Shown here piece by piece: positions 54,392 to 61,503 of a stretch of 64,000 nucleotides of DNA (the stretch's first letter is position 1; each line of letters opens with the position of its first letter). Where the stretch lies: the NCBI GenBank assembly GCA_947454155.1, contig CANGIT010000001.1, positions 124,001 to 188,000 of the forward strand, written 5' to 3'. A program made the translations under genes and the position numbers. The stretch is from Chitinophagaceae bacterium. Lineage in GTDB: Bacteria; Bacteroidota; Bacteroidia; Chitinophagales; Chitinophagaceae. The notes below the pieces were generated by a model. It saw only the letters and a list, made by a program, of their open reading frames with translations. It made no database searches and was not told the origin of the DNA.

Positions 54392-55318
54392 TTAGGCTTG
54401 AAATTTACGGGTGGCGGAATGGTCTTCTTCCACCAGTTTGATGAAGATATCGTTGAGCGAAGGCAGCACTTCGTTGAAGGACTGGATGCTGACCTTTTGC
54501 TGGATGAAATATTGCAATAGTTCGTTGGTGGTCACATTGGGCTGCAATTTCAGCAGCAGATTATCGGGCTGATGTTTCACCACTTCAAACAACGGGGTCA
54601 TCAGCTGTTCGGCCAAGGTAACGGCGCCAAGTTTGTAAATATTTTCTTTGAAATCCTGCTTGATCTGATTGACCTCTCCGTCCAGCACTTTCTTTCCCTT
54701 GTTTACCAAAACAATCTGATTGCAAATCTCTTCTACCTGTTCCATGCGATGGGTACTGAAAATGATGGTGGCGCCACTTTTCGACAAGTTGAAAATCTCT
54801 TCTTTGATCATGTTGGCATTAACAGGATCCAGTCCGCTGAAGGGTTCGTCGAGGATGATGAGTTTGGGATTGTGCATCACCGTGGTAACGAATTGCAGCT
54901 TCTGACTCATGCCTTTGCTGAGGTCCTCCACTTTCTTGTTCCACCAGGATTCCATTTCCAGTTTCACAAACCATTTCTTGGCTGCCTCAATGGCATCGGC
55001 TTTGTTCATTCCTTTTAGCCGGGCCAGATAGATTACCTGTTCGCCGATTTTCATTTTCTTGTACAAGCCCCGTTCTTCGGGCATGTAACCGATGTTGATG
55101 ATGTCGTCTTGCGGATGAAAAGCTCTGCCGTTGAATTGTATATGTCCGCTGTCCGGAAAAAAAATGCCGGTGATCATGCGCAGCAGGGTCGTTTTTCCGG
55201 CACCATTAGGGCCCAGCAAACCAAAAATGCTGCCTTGGCGGATATGGAAGCTGATGTCGTCTACCGCTTTCTGTGAGGTGAAATGTTTCTTCAGTGAATG
55301 AAGTTCGATTATGTTCAT
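54392..55318 (-). CDS. ABC transporter ATP-binding protein, NatA type
   Basis: 308-residue ATPase. Seen: Walker A GPNGAGKTT (about 36-44), signature LSKGMSQKLQFVTTVM, Walker B LIILDEPFSGLDP, and H-loop STHRMEQVEEI. The C-terminal 90 residues are the DUF4162-like domain found in NatA/YhaQ ATPases. Paired with the NatB-type permease. Confidence 0.92.
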   Translation of the reverse strand: MNIIELHSLKKHFTSQKAVDDISFHIRQGSIFGLLGPNGAGKTTLLRMITGIFFPDSGHIQFNGRAFHPQDDIINIGYMPEERGLYKKMKIGEQVIYLARLKGMNKADAIEAAKKWFVKLEMESWWNKKVEDLSKGMSQKLQFVTTVMHNPKLIILDEPFSGLDPVNANMIKEEIFNLSKSGATIIFSTHRMEQVEEICNQIVLVNKGKKVLDGEVNQIKQDFKENIYKLGAVTLAEQLMTPLFEVVKHQPDNLLLKLQPNVTTNELLQYFIQQKVSIQSFNEVLPSLNDIFIKLVEEDHSATRKFQA

Positions 55319-55470
55319 GGTTGTAAAATGGGGAATTTATTTTTTGTTTCAGAGGATTAATTTGTTCAAAAAGTATCAGACATCAACTCACTACTAAGAC
55401 TTACAAATGCTGAAGGTATAAAGATATGCAAGCGAGCGCTGAAGCACTACAATTAGTGCATATCATCAAA

Positions 55471-57054
55471 TCAGGATATTATCAAATTGGTTCTCACCCA
55501 ATCCGCCACCCGCTCTCCATCCATGGCTGCGCTAACGATACCGCCGGCATACCCCGCGCCTTCTCCACAAGGGTAAAGGTTGCTGAGCTGAGGATGGTGT
55601 CCTTTTTCGGCATCTCTTGGAATGCGCACGGGACTGGACGTGCGGCTTTCTGTAGCCACAATAACCGCTTCGTTGGAATAATAGCCTTTCATCTTTTTAC
55701 CAAATTTCCTGAACCCATCTCGCAAGGTATGGGCGATAAACCCTGGCAATACATCATACAAATCAGTGCTGTTCAAGCCGGGGATATAAGAATTGGCGGG
55801 TAATGAACCAGTTACTTTCTTTTCGCAGAAATCGACCAGCCTTTGCGCGGGAGCTTTAAATTGGCCACCACCTGCCGTATAAGCCTTTCGTTCTACCATT
55901 TGCTGAAAATACATAAAAAGAAGGGGATGGTCTGCAGGCAGTTTCAAATGCTTCAAGGCCGCTGCCGCATCTTCATGTGTTACCTGTACCACCATGCCGC
56001 TGTTGGCATATGGATTGTTTCGTTTCGATGGACTCCAGCCGTTCACCACCAGTTCGTCTTTGTTGGTGGAGGCCGGGGCGATGATACCACCGGGGCACAT
56101 ACAGAATGAAAAAACTCCCTTGTCGTTCACTTGCTCTACCAGGCTGTAAGAAGCAGGAGGCAGGTGCTCGCTTCGTGAATTGCAGTGGTATTGTATGCTG
56201 TCGATCAGTGCCTGGGGATGTTCGGCTCTTACACCAAGCGCAAAAGGCTTGGCTTCGATCAAGATATTGTTGTTGTGCAGCAGTTCAAAGATGTCGCGGG
56301 CCGAGTGACCGGTAGCCAATAAATAAGCATCGGCGGAAAAGCTGTTGCCGTTGGCCGTAATCAGTTTTTTTATCTTATTGTTTTCAGTGATGATGTCGGT
56401 GAGCTTGTGTTCAAAATGAACCTGACCACCACAGGCGATGATCTGTTCCCTCATAGCTGTAATGATCTGCGGCAGTTTGTTCGTGCCGATATGAGGGTGG
56501 GCGTCGGAGAGAATGTTTTCTGGGGCACCGAAATGGCAGAACAAGGCAAGTATACGATTGATGTTTCCCCTTTTGTTGCTTCGGGTGTAAAGTTTGCCGT
56601 CGCTATAGGTGCCTGCTCCACCTTCGCCGAAACAGTAATTGCTGTCGGGATGGATGATGCCTTCTTTGTTTAATGCGGCCAAATCTCTTCTTCGGCTTTT
56701 CACATCCTTGCCTCTCTCCAGCAAGATGGGTTTGATGCCCGATTCAATCAGTTTTAAAGCGGCAAACAAACCGGCAGGCCCGGCACCGATGATGATAACC
56801 GATTTGGGGGCATGTGTGACATCTTTAAATTCAAACTTTTCGGGAGCGGCGGGATGAAAAGGTTCATGGATGAAGGCATTCAGAGTAAGGTTGATCATTA
56901 CCTGTCGTCCTCTGGCATCGATGGATTTTTTAAGTAATTGAAAGCCGGTGATGGCATCGGGCTTAATGCCCTGAGTGGCTGCAATGGCCTCTTTGACGGC
57001 CAATTGGTCATTGGCCTTTGCAGGTTGCAGCCTGATGGTAAGTTGCTTTTGCAT
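55471..57054 (-). CDS. FAD-dependent dehydrogenase (COG2509 type)
   Basis: 527-residue flavoprotein. Seen: an N-terminal domain of about 85 residues, then the dinucleotide-binding motif VIIIGAGPAGLFAALKL (about 90), GAGTYSDGKLYTR, YLLATGHSARDIFELL and CMCPGGIIAPASTN with two cysteines, and a C-terminal GEGAGYAGGIVSAAMDG. The family is widespread but its substrate is unknown. The N-terminal domain is homologous in position to that of other COG2509 members. Confidence 0.88.
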   Translation of the reverse strand: MQKQLTIRLQPAKANDQLAVKEAIAATQGIKPDAITGFQLLKKSIDARGRQVMINLTLNAFIHEPFHPAAPEKFEFKDVTHAPKSVIIIGAGPAGLFAALKLIESGIKPILLERGKDVKSRRRDLAALNKEGIIHPDSNYCFGEGGAGTYSDGKLYTRSNKRGNINRILALFCHFGAPENILSDAHPHIGTNKLPQIITAMREQIIACGGQVHFEHKLTDIITENNKIKKLITANGNSFSADAYLLATGHSARDIFELLHNNNILIEAKPFALGVRAEHPQALIDSIQYHCNSRSEHLPPASYSLVEQVNDKGVFSFCMCPGGIIAPASTNKDELVVNGWSPSKRNNPYANSGMVVQVTHEDAAAALKHLKLPADHPLLFMYFQQMVERKAYTAGGGQFKAPAQRLVDFCEKKVTGSLPANSYIPGLNSTDLYDVLPGFIAHTLRDGFRKFGKKMKGYYSNEAVIVATESRTSSPVRIPRDAEKGHHPQLSNLYPCGEGAGYAGGIVSAAMDGERVADWVRTNLIIS

Positions 57055-57118
57055 TTGTTAGGTATTTATCCTAAAAACAAAATCAGAATAGTATATATAA
57101 TAATAGGGAAGCGCTTAA

Positions 57119-57505
57119 TTAGAACGGAAGATCGTCGGCATCTGAAGCAGTATCAGTAAACGTGTTCAATGGTTCCATGTACTCATTATCGATGGTGGTG
57201 TTGCCGGCACGTTGCATGATTTGTTCGATTCTCCAGGCATCCAGATTGGTGATGTAGTTGGTGCGGCCTTCTTTTTCCCACTTGGATCCTTTGATATTGA
57301 AATAAACTTTTATCTCATCGCCTTCATTCACTCTGTCTACGATGGTTGTTTTGTCTTGTACACATTGAAATTTCACATAATTGACAATGGTTCTGCCGTT
57401 GATGTCATCAGATTTTTCTACGACGAACTCTCTTGTTCTGAAAGTTCCGCTGCGTTGAACGGTTTCAAACTTGGCGACCAGCTTGCCTGTAATTTCGTAA
57501 CTCAT
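57119..57505 (-). CDS. DUF3127 family protein
   Basis: 128 residues from the ATG at 57505, giving MSYEITGKLVAKFETVQRSG; a longer in-frame start 21 codons upstream would read through the likely promoter and is rejected. DUF3127 is a Bacteroidota family with an OB-fold-like core. Seen: TFRTREFVVEK, VNYVKFQCVQDKTTIVD, and a C-terminal acidic tail (DTASDADDLPF) similar to single-stranded DNA-binding protein tails. That tail is suggestive of a nucleic-acid partner, but nothing proves it. Divergent from dnaA. Confidence 0.85.
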   Translation of the reverse strand: MSYEITGKLVAKFETVQRSGTFRTREFVVEKSDDINGRTIVNYVKFQCVQDKTTIVDRVNEGDEIKVYFNIKGSKWEKEGRTNYITNLDAWRIEQIMQRAGNTTIDNEYMEPLNTFTDTASDADDLPF

Positions 57506-57854
57506 AACTGTATTATTTAAGTCGTCAAAAATAAGTGTATTTACCGACAAGACGCTTTGTTTTTTCAACGTAAAGCGAAAGTGGAAAAAACTTCAAAAAC
57601 AAGTGGAATAAAATTTCCAAAAACTAATTTTCGCATCTGAAAAAAGTTTATTTTCATCCTCCTGAAAATGAAATTTTTCTAAATTTCTGTGGTTTATTAA
57701 CAATGGAAAAAAAGATGTGAATAAAAAATTTTTTTTTCAACAATTTCTTTTGATATTCGCCCTCCTGTTGAAAATTAGTACTCCTGAAACCACGTTATCC
57801 ACAGGGTATCGTCATTAACAAATTTGGCTCAATATATAAATCGCATTTGGCATA
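57506..57854. promoter_or_regulatory. Divergent dnaA / DUF3127 regulatory region with DnaA box
   Basis: 349 AT-rich bases without a gene. A perfect DnaA box TTATCCACA lies at 57795-57803, 51 bases before dnaA, consistent with DnaA autoregulation. TATTTTTG on the minus strand (57533-57526) is a likely -7 element for the DUF3127 gene. Only one perfect DnaA box is present, so it is less like an origin than the mraZ upstream region. Confidence 0.65.
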
Positions 57855-59288
57855 ATGGATAAGTCTTTTGAAAAGGTATGGCAAAATTGTCTGGATATCA
57901 TTAAGGATATTGTGGAGTGGCAGCATTTCAAAACATGGTTTGAACCCATCAAGCCCGTTGGCTTGAAAGAGAAGATTTTAACCATACAAGTGCCCAGTCA
58001 GTTTTTTTACGAATACCTTGAAGAGCATTATGTTTCATTGCTGGCGAAGACTTTGAAGCGCGAATTAGGAAAAGATGCCCGTTTGGAATATAGAATCATG
58101 GTGGATAGTGGCAACAGCAAAAACAAGCCGCTCACCATGGATGTTCGTGGCAATGGCTACAAACTTTACTCCAACAACGAAATGGATTTCCCGCTGGTGA
58201 TCAACAATCCGGTAAAAAATCCTTTTGTCATTCCCGGACTTAAAAAAATGCAAATCGATCCGCAGCTGAATGCGGCTTATACTTTCGATTCGTTCATAGA
58301 AGGAGATTGCAACCGTGTGGCCAGAAGAGCAGGTAAAACTGTAGCGGAAAAACCCGGCACCACTTCATTCAACCCGCTTGTTATTTATGGCGGTGTAGGT
58401 TTGGGTAAAACGCATCTGGCGCAGGCGATCGGTAATGAGGTGAAAAGATTGTACAACAACAAAGTTGTACTGTATGTGAGCTCGGAAAAGTTCATCAACC
58501 AGTTCATCGACCACAGCAGAAACAACGCCATCAACGATTTCATTCATTTTTATCAATTGATTGATGTGCTGATCATTGATGATATTCAGTTCTTCAACAG
58601 GGCCGAAAAATCACAAGATGCTTTCTTTTCCATTTTCAATCATTTACATCAGAGCGGCAAACAGTTGATTCTTACCAGCGATAAATCTCCCAAAGATCTC
58701 GAAGGGGTTCAGGAAAGATTGCTCAGCCGTTTCCGCTGGGGACTGAGTGCCGATTTGCAGTTGCCCGATTACGAAACGAAGATTGAGATACTTGAAAATA
58801 AGATGAATCGCGATGGCCTAGAAATGCCTCGTGAAGTGGTGAAATATCTGGCTTATAACATCAACAGCAATGTGCGTGAACTGGAAGGGGCGTTGATTTC
58901 ATTACTGGCTCAGTCTTCCTTGAACAAAAGAGAGATTGATCTAGAACTGGCCAAGAAAGTGCTGCGCAACTTTGTAAAATCTTCCAGCAAGGAAATCACC
59001 ATCGACACCATTCAGAAAATGGTATGCGATTATTTCGATGTGCCTTACGACAAATTGCTGCAGAAAACCAGAAAAAGAGAAATCGTGCAGGCTCGTCAGA
59101 TTACCATGTACTTGTCGAAAGCTTTCACCAAGAATTCACTCAAAACCATCGGTGAGCATTTTGGCGGCAGAGACCATACAACGGTAATCCATAGTTGCCA
59201 GACGGTAAAAGACCTGATGGATACCGACAATCTTTTCAAAGAGAGCGTGCTGGAACTGCAACACAAGGTGCAGCTGGCCGCCATGTGA
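57855..59288 (+). CDS. dnaA: Chromosomal replication initiator DnaA
   Basis: AAA+ ATPase that opens the origin. 477 residues. Seen: domain I with NCLDIIKDIVEWQHFKTWFE; AAA+ Walker A GGVGLGKTH (about 179-187), Walker B VLIIDDIQFFN, sensor 1 ILTSDKSPKDL, and domain IV DNA-binding HTH with GGRDHTTVIHS. The gene is not next to dnaN or gyrB, unlike the classical arrangement. A DnaA box lies in its leader. Confidence 0.98.
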   Translation: MDKSFEKVWQNCLDIIKDIVEWQHFKTWFEPIKPVGLKEKILTIQVPSQFFYEYLEEHYVSLLAKTLKRELGKDARLEYRIMVDSGNSKNKPLTMDVRGNGYKLYSNNEMDFPLVINNPVKNPFVIPGLKKMQIDPQLNAAYTFDSFIEGDCNRVARRAGKTVAEKPGTTSFNPLVIYGGVGLGKTHLAQAIGNEVKRLYNNKVVLYVSSEKFINQFIDHSRNNAINDFIHFYQLIDVLIIDDIQFFNRAEKSQDAFFSIFNHLHQSGKQLILTSDKSPKDLEGVQERLLSRFRWGLSADLQLPDYETKIEILENKMNRDGLEMPREVVKYLAYNINSNVRELEGALISLLAQSSLNKREIDLELAKKVLRNFVKSSSKEITIDTIQKMVCDYFDVPYDKLLQKTRKREIVQARQITMYLSKAFTKNSLKTIGEHFGGRDHTTVIHSCQTVKDLMDTDNLFKESVLELQHKVQLAAM

Positions 59289-59337
59289 TGATGATTTCAT
59301 CTTTTTTCAAAATTTATGAAGAGAAGAGTTGAAATTG

Positions 59338-59369
59338 TTTGGGAGTTATGATATACAATTGTATTTTTG
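59338..59369 (+). promoter_or_regulatory. Promoter for the tRNA-Ser/tRNA-Pro genes
   Basis: TTTG (59338-59341), a spacer of exactly 20 bases, and TATTTTTG (59362-59369): a perfect match to the Bacteroidota consensus. It ends 29 bases before the tRNA-Ser 5' end, as expected for a tRNA transcript. Confidence 0.75.
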
Positions 59370-59398
59370 CAGCCCCTTAAATGGGGAAGAGATAAGGA

Positions 59399-59489
59399 GG
59401 AGAGGTGCCTGAGTGGCCGAAAGGGCCGGTTTGCTAAACCGTTATACGGGCTTAAACCTGTATCGAGGGTTCGAATCCCTCCCTCTCCG
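59399..59489 (+). tRNA. tRNA-Ser (GCT)
   Basis: Long class II tRNA: acceptor GGAGAGG pairs with CCTCTCC, anticodon loop TTGCTAA with GCT at 59433-59435, a long variable arm (CGGGCTTAAACCTG), and T-loop TTCGAAT. CCA is not encoded. Reads AGC and AGU serine codons. Upstream of tRNA-Pro by 19 bases. Confidence 0.95.
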
Positions 59490-59508
59490 CAGAAAGATAA
59501 CCAAAGTT

Positions 59509-59583
59509 CGGGGCGTAGCGTAGCCCGGTTATCGCGCCTGGTTTGGGACCAGGAGGTCGCAAGTTCGAATCTTGCCGCCCCGA
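59509..59583 (+). tRNA. tRNA-Pro (TGG)
   Basis: Acceptor CGGGGCG pairs with CGCCCCG, anticodon stem CCTGG / CCAGG with anticodon TGG at 59544-59546, T stem GCAAG / CTTGC with TTCGAAT loop, discriminator A. CCA is not encoded. Its 3' half and the terminator behind it were copied into the two repeats downstream. Confidence 0.95.
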
Positions 59584-59592
59584 CAAAAAATG

Positions 59593-59621
59593 AAGCCTCT
59601 GTATTTTGCAGGGGCTTTTTT
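59593..59621 (+). terminator. Terminator after tRNA-Pro
   Basis: Stem AAGCCTCTG / CAGGGGCTT (59593-59601 and 59609-59617) with one G-T pair, followed by a T-run. The same hairpin recurs after both downstream repeat copies. Confidence 0.88.
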
Positions 59622-59667
59622 GTGCCAGTACTTTAAGGGTTGGAAATTTTTATGATTATTATTGTTT

Positions 59668-59765
59668 CCGGTAATCGCGTCAAGACATGCGCTTGCGCTT
59701 AGTTTGGAAGGTTGCAAGTGATACATCCAGACAGCATCGTCAGGATTCGAATCTTTCCGCCCCGA
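59668..59765 (+). pseudogene. Degenerate tRNA-Pro copy 1
   Basis: Shares CCGGT-ATCGCG (D-arm end), the GGTTGCAAG region and ATTCGAATCTTTCCGCCCCGA with tRNA-Pro. The 5' acceptor is missing, the anticodon arm is replaced by a different hairpin (CAAGAC ... GTTTGG with GCGCTTGCGC between), and about 25 bases are inserted into the T-arm side. The T stem has a mismatch. It cannot make a functional tRNA. Confidence 0.75.
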
Positions 59766-59848
59766 CAATAAATGAAGCCTCTGCACTTTGCAGGGGCTTT
59801 TTCGTGCCAGTACTTTAAAGGTTGGAAATTTTCTGATTATTATTGCTT

Positions 59849-59946
59849 CCGGTTATCGCGTCCAGACATGCGCTTGCGCTTAGTCTGGAAGGTCGCAAAT
59901 GATACATCCAGAAAGTATCGTCAGGATTCGAATCTTGCCGCCCCGA
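59849..59946 (+). pseudogene. Degenerate tRNA-Pro copy 2
   Basis: Same architecture as copy 1 but closer to tRNA-Pro at the 3' end (CGAATCTTGCCGCCCCGA is exact). The replaced anticodon arm forms a perfect 7-bp stem TCCAGAC / GTCTGGA. The insert carries a small hairpin GATAC / GTATC. The 5' acceptor strand is missing. It is more intact than copy 1 in stems, which hints that the stems may have been kept by selection or that this is the younger copy. Confidence 0.75.
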
Positions 59947-59986
59947 CAAACACGATCAAGCCTCTGCAATTTGCAGGGGCTTTTTT

Positions 59987-60475
59987 AATACAAGCGATTG
60001 AAACGCACTTCAAAGAGTGATGTATAAAATAGACATTAGCGAGTGAAACGAGCTTGGCTGGCTGTTTTTAGTCCACCATCTCCAAAATCACCGAAGGTCA
60101 TCTTGCTGCCTCAACAAAAAACCTCTGCATATATCGAGTTATTTTGATTATTAATTATGAAAGATAGCAGGCATTAAAAGTTTTTCAACTTAAAGATGCC
60201 TGTTGATATTTTTTACTTAAGGGCTCTATTATTTTATTTCTTTCTTACTGATATTTCAGCCTTGTTTAAATAGCCTTCTTTAACGTCAATCACTTTTTAA
60301 ACCATTAATCATCATGTGCAAATGGTTTTATCACAGCCATCTTTGTATCTGTTCAATAGCAGCGCCTCACGGAAATTGATGGAAACAAATTGCCTAGAAG
60401 TCGTTGTTTGTATTCGGGTTCATAACTCCCACTGATTTGAAATAAAATATTATTAATCATTAAAATTTAATAACG
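59987..60475. other. Intergenic region with no recognised feature
   Basis: About 490 AT-rich bases. No gene, tRNA or clear hairpin is seen. TTTG at 60407-60410 and CTGATTTG at 60432-60439 make a weak promoter-like pair (21-base spacer, two mismatches) before the small membrane protein gene. Confidence 0.5.
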
Positions 60476-60631
60476 ATGAGAAACTTACTTTATCTGCTTG
60501 CTGTGATTTTGGTAATTGCCTGGGCTATAGGTTTCATAGGTTTTCATTTAGGTTGGCTCATCCATTTGCTATTGGTGATAGCTGTCATAGCAGTATTGCT
60601 GAGGGTGATACAAGGTTCCTCAAAAAATTAA
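60476..60631 (+). CDS. Small lmo0937-like membrane protein
   Basis: 51-residue protein (MRNLLYLLAVILVIAWAIGF and onwards) with two hydrophobic helices, about 2-22 and 29-45, and end RVIQGSSKN. This pattern matches the lmo0937/DUF5670 family of short membrane proteins, of unknown function and often stress-linked. The gene is too short for ordinary gene-finding thresholds. 80 bases before the SYLF gene, so it may share a stress regulon with it. Confidence 0.75.
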   Translation: MRNLLYLLAVILVIAWAIGFIGFHLGWLIHLLLVIAVIAVLLRVIQGSSKN

Positions 60632-60711
60632 ACACTAATCATCGCTTATGTTGTTTATCAGGTACAATACAAAAAAACACACTTTCATTTTTATCATAAA
60701 AATTCAAAACA

Positions 60712-61263
60712 ATGAAAACTAAACAGCCTTTGTTCAACTTGAAATCTATTTTCTTATGCTCAGCCATGTTGTTGGCGTTAATGGCCCTTGCGCAAAACAG
60801 CCCCAAAAACAAAAGAATGATAGCTGACTCAAGAAATGCCATCAATGTGTTCAATAAAACAGATCCGAGCATGAAACGACTGTTCACCAATTCATATGCT
60901 TATGTAGTGTTTCCCAATGTGGGCAAGGGCGGACTGGGCTTGGGTGGTGCTTTTGGCAATGGCATCGTTTTTATAAACAGCAAGGCTGTAGGTACCGCCA
61001 AATTATCGCAGGTTAGTGTAGGTGTTCAGGTTGGAGGCCAAGGTTATCGTGAAGTCATCTTTTTTGAGCATAAAAACAATTTCGATGAATTCAAAGAGAA
61101 CAAGTTGAAGATATCAGCACAGGTGTCTGCCGTCATTGCCGCATCCGGGGCCTCGGCCAATGCGAATTATGCCAATGGTATTTTGATTTTCGCGCAGCCC
61201 AAAGGCGGACTCATGTATGAAATTTCGGTGGGTGGGCAAACATTTAATTATGCGGATTTCTGA
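60712..61263 (+). CDS. SYLF/YSC84 domain lipid-binding protein
   Basis: 183-residue exported protein. The first 28 residues form a signal peptide (SIFLCSAMLLALMALAQ core). The rest is a SYLF (YSC84, DUF500) domain: AYVVFPNVGKGGLGLGGAFGNG, VGVQVGGQGYREVIFFEHK, and the terminal GGLMYEISVGGQTFNY. Family members bind phosphoinositides or lipids and in bacteria are often periplasmic stress proteins. It stands next to the lmo0937-type gene. Confidence 0.88.
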   Translation: MKTKQPLFNLKSIFLCSAMLLALMALAQNSPKNKRMIADSRNAINVFNKTDPSMKRLFTNSYAYVVFPNVGKGGLGLGGAFGNGIVFINSKAVGTAKLSQVSVGVQVGGQGYREVIFFEHKNNFDEFKENKLKISAQVSAVIAASGASANANYANGILIFAQPKGGLMYEISVGGQTFNYADF

Positions 61264-61503
61264 TTGAAGCCTTGATTTTTATGAGACACATTACCCAGAA
61301 TTAGTATGGAAAATCAAGATCAAGCCAATTATTTGCAGTGTGAAGGGGAGAATATTTCTATCCTTGGTAATAATTTTAATATTGATTATCAGTGTTTTGT
61401 GAGCTATCGGAAATGTCCCCATTGATTTTTTTTCCATTTCTCATAATAAAAAACAGTAATGCTGCGTTTATAGTGGTGATTTTATAACCAAAATCCAATC
61501 CAC

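Larger units (their letters stand above)
59622..59986 (+). repeat. Two tandem ~182-bp cassettes derived from tRNA-Pro
   Basis: Two tandem units (starting 59622 and 59804) each contain the same order: GTGCCAGTACTTTAA, an AT-rich stretch, a tRNA-Pro-like 98-base segment and the terminator hairpin. Their junction to tRNA-Pro is seamless, since the region after tRNA-Pro has the same sequence as the segments after each copy. A duplicated tRNA cassette that has decayed, or a structured RNA built from it, would both explain the order. Confidence 0.85.

Noticed and set aside
57506..57854. Chromosome origin at dnaA
   Set aside because: Only one perfect DnaA box is present and dnaN is not adjacent; evidence is not enough to call an origin here.
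59668..59946. Two extra functional tRNA-Pro genes
   Set aside because: Both copies lack the 5' acceptor strand and proper anticodon arm, so they cannot fold as tRNAs.
59367..60020. Short open frames across tRNA genes and tRNA-like repeats
   Set aside because: They overlap tRNA genes and the tRNA-derived repeats, and have no coding features.
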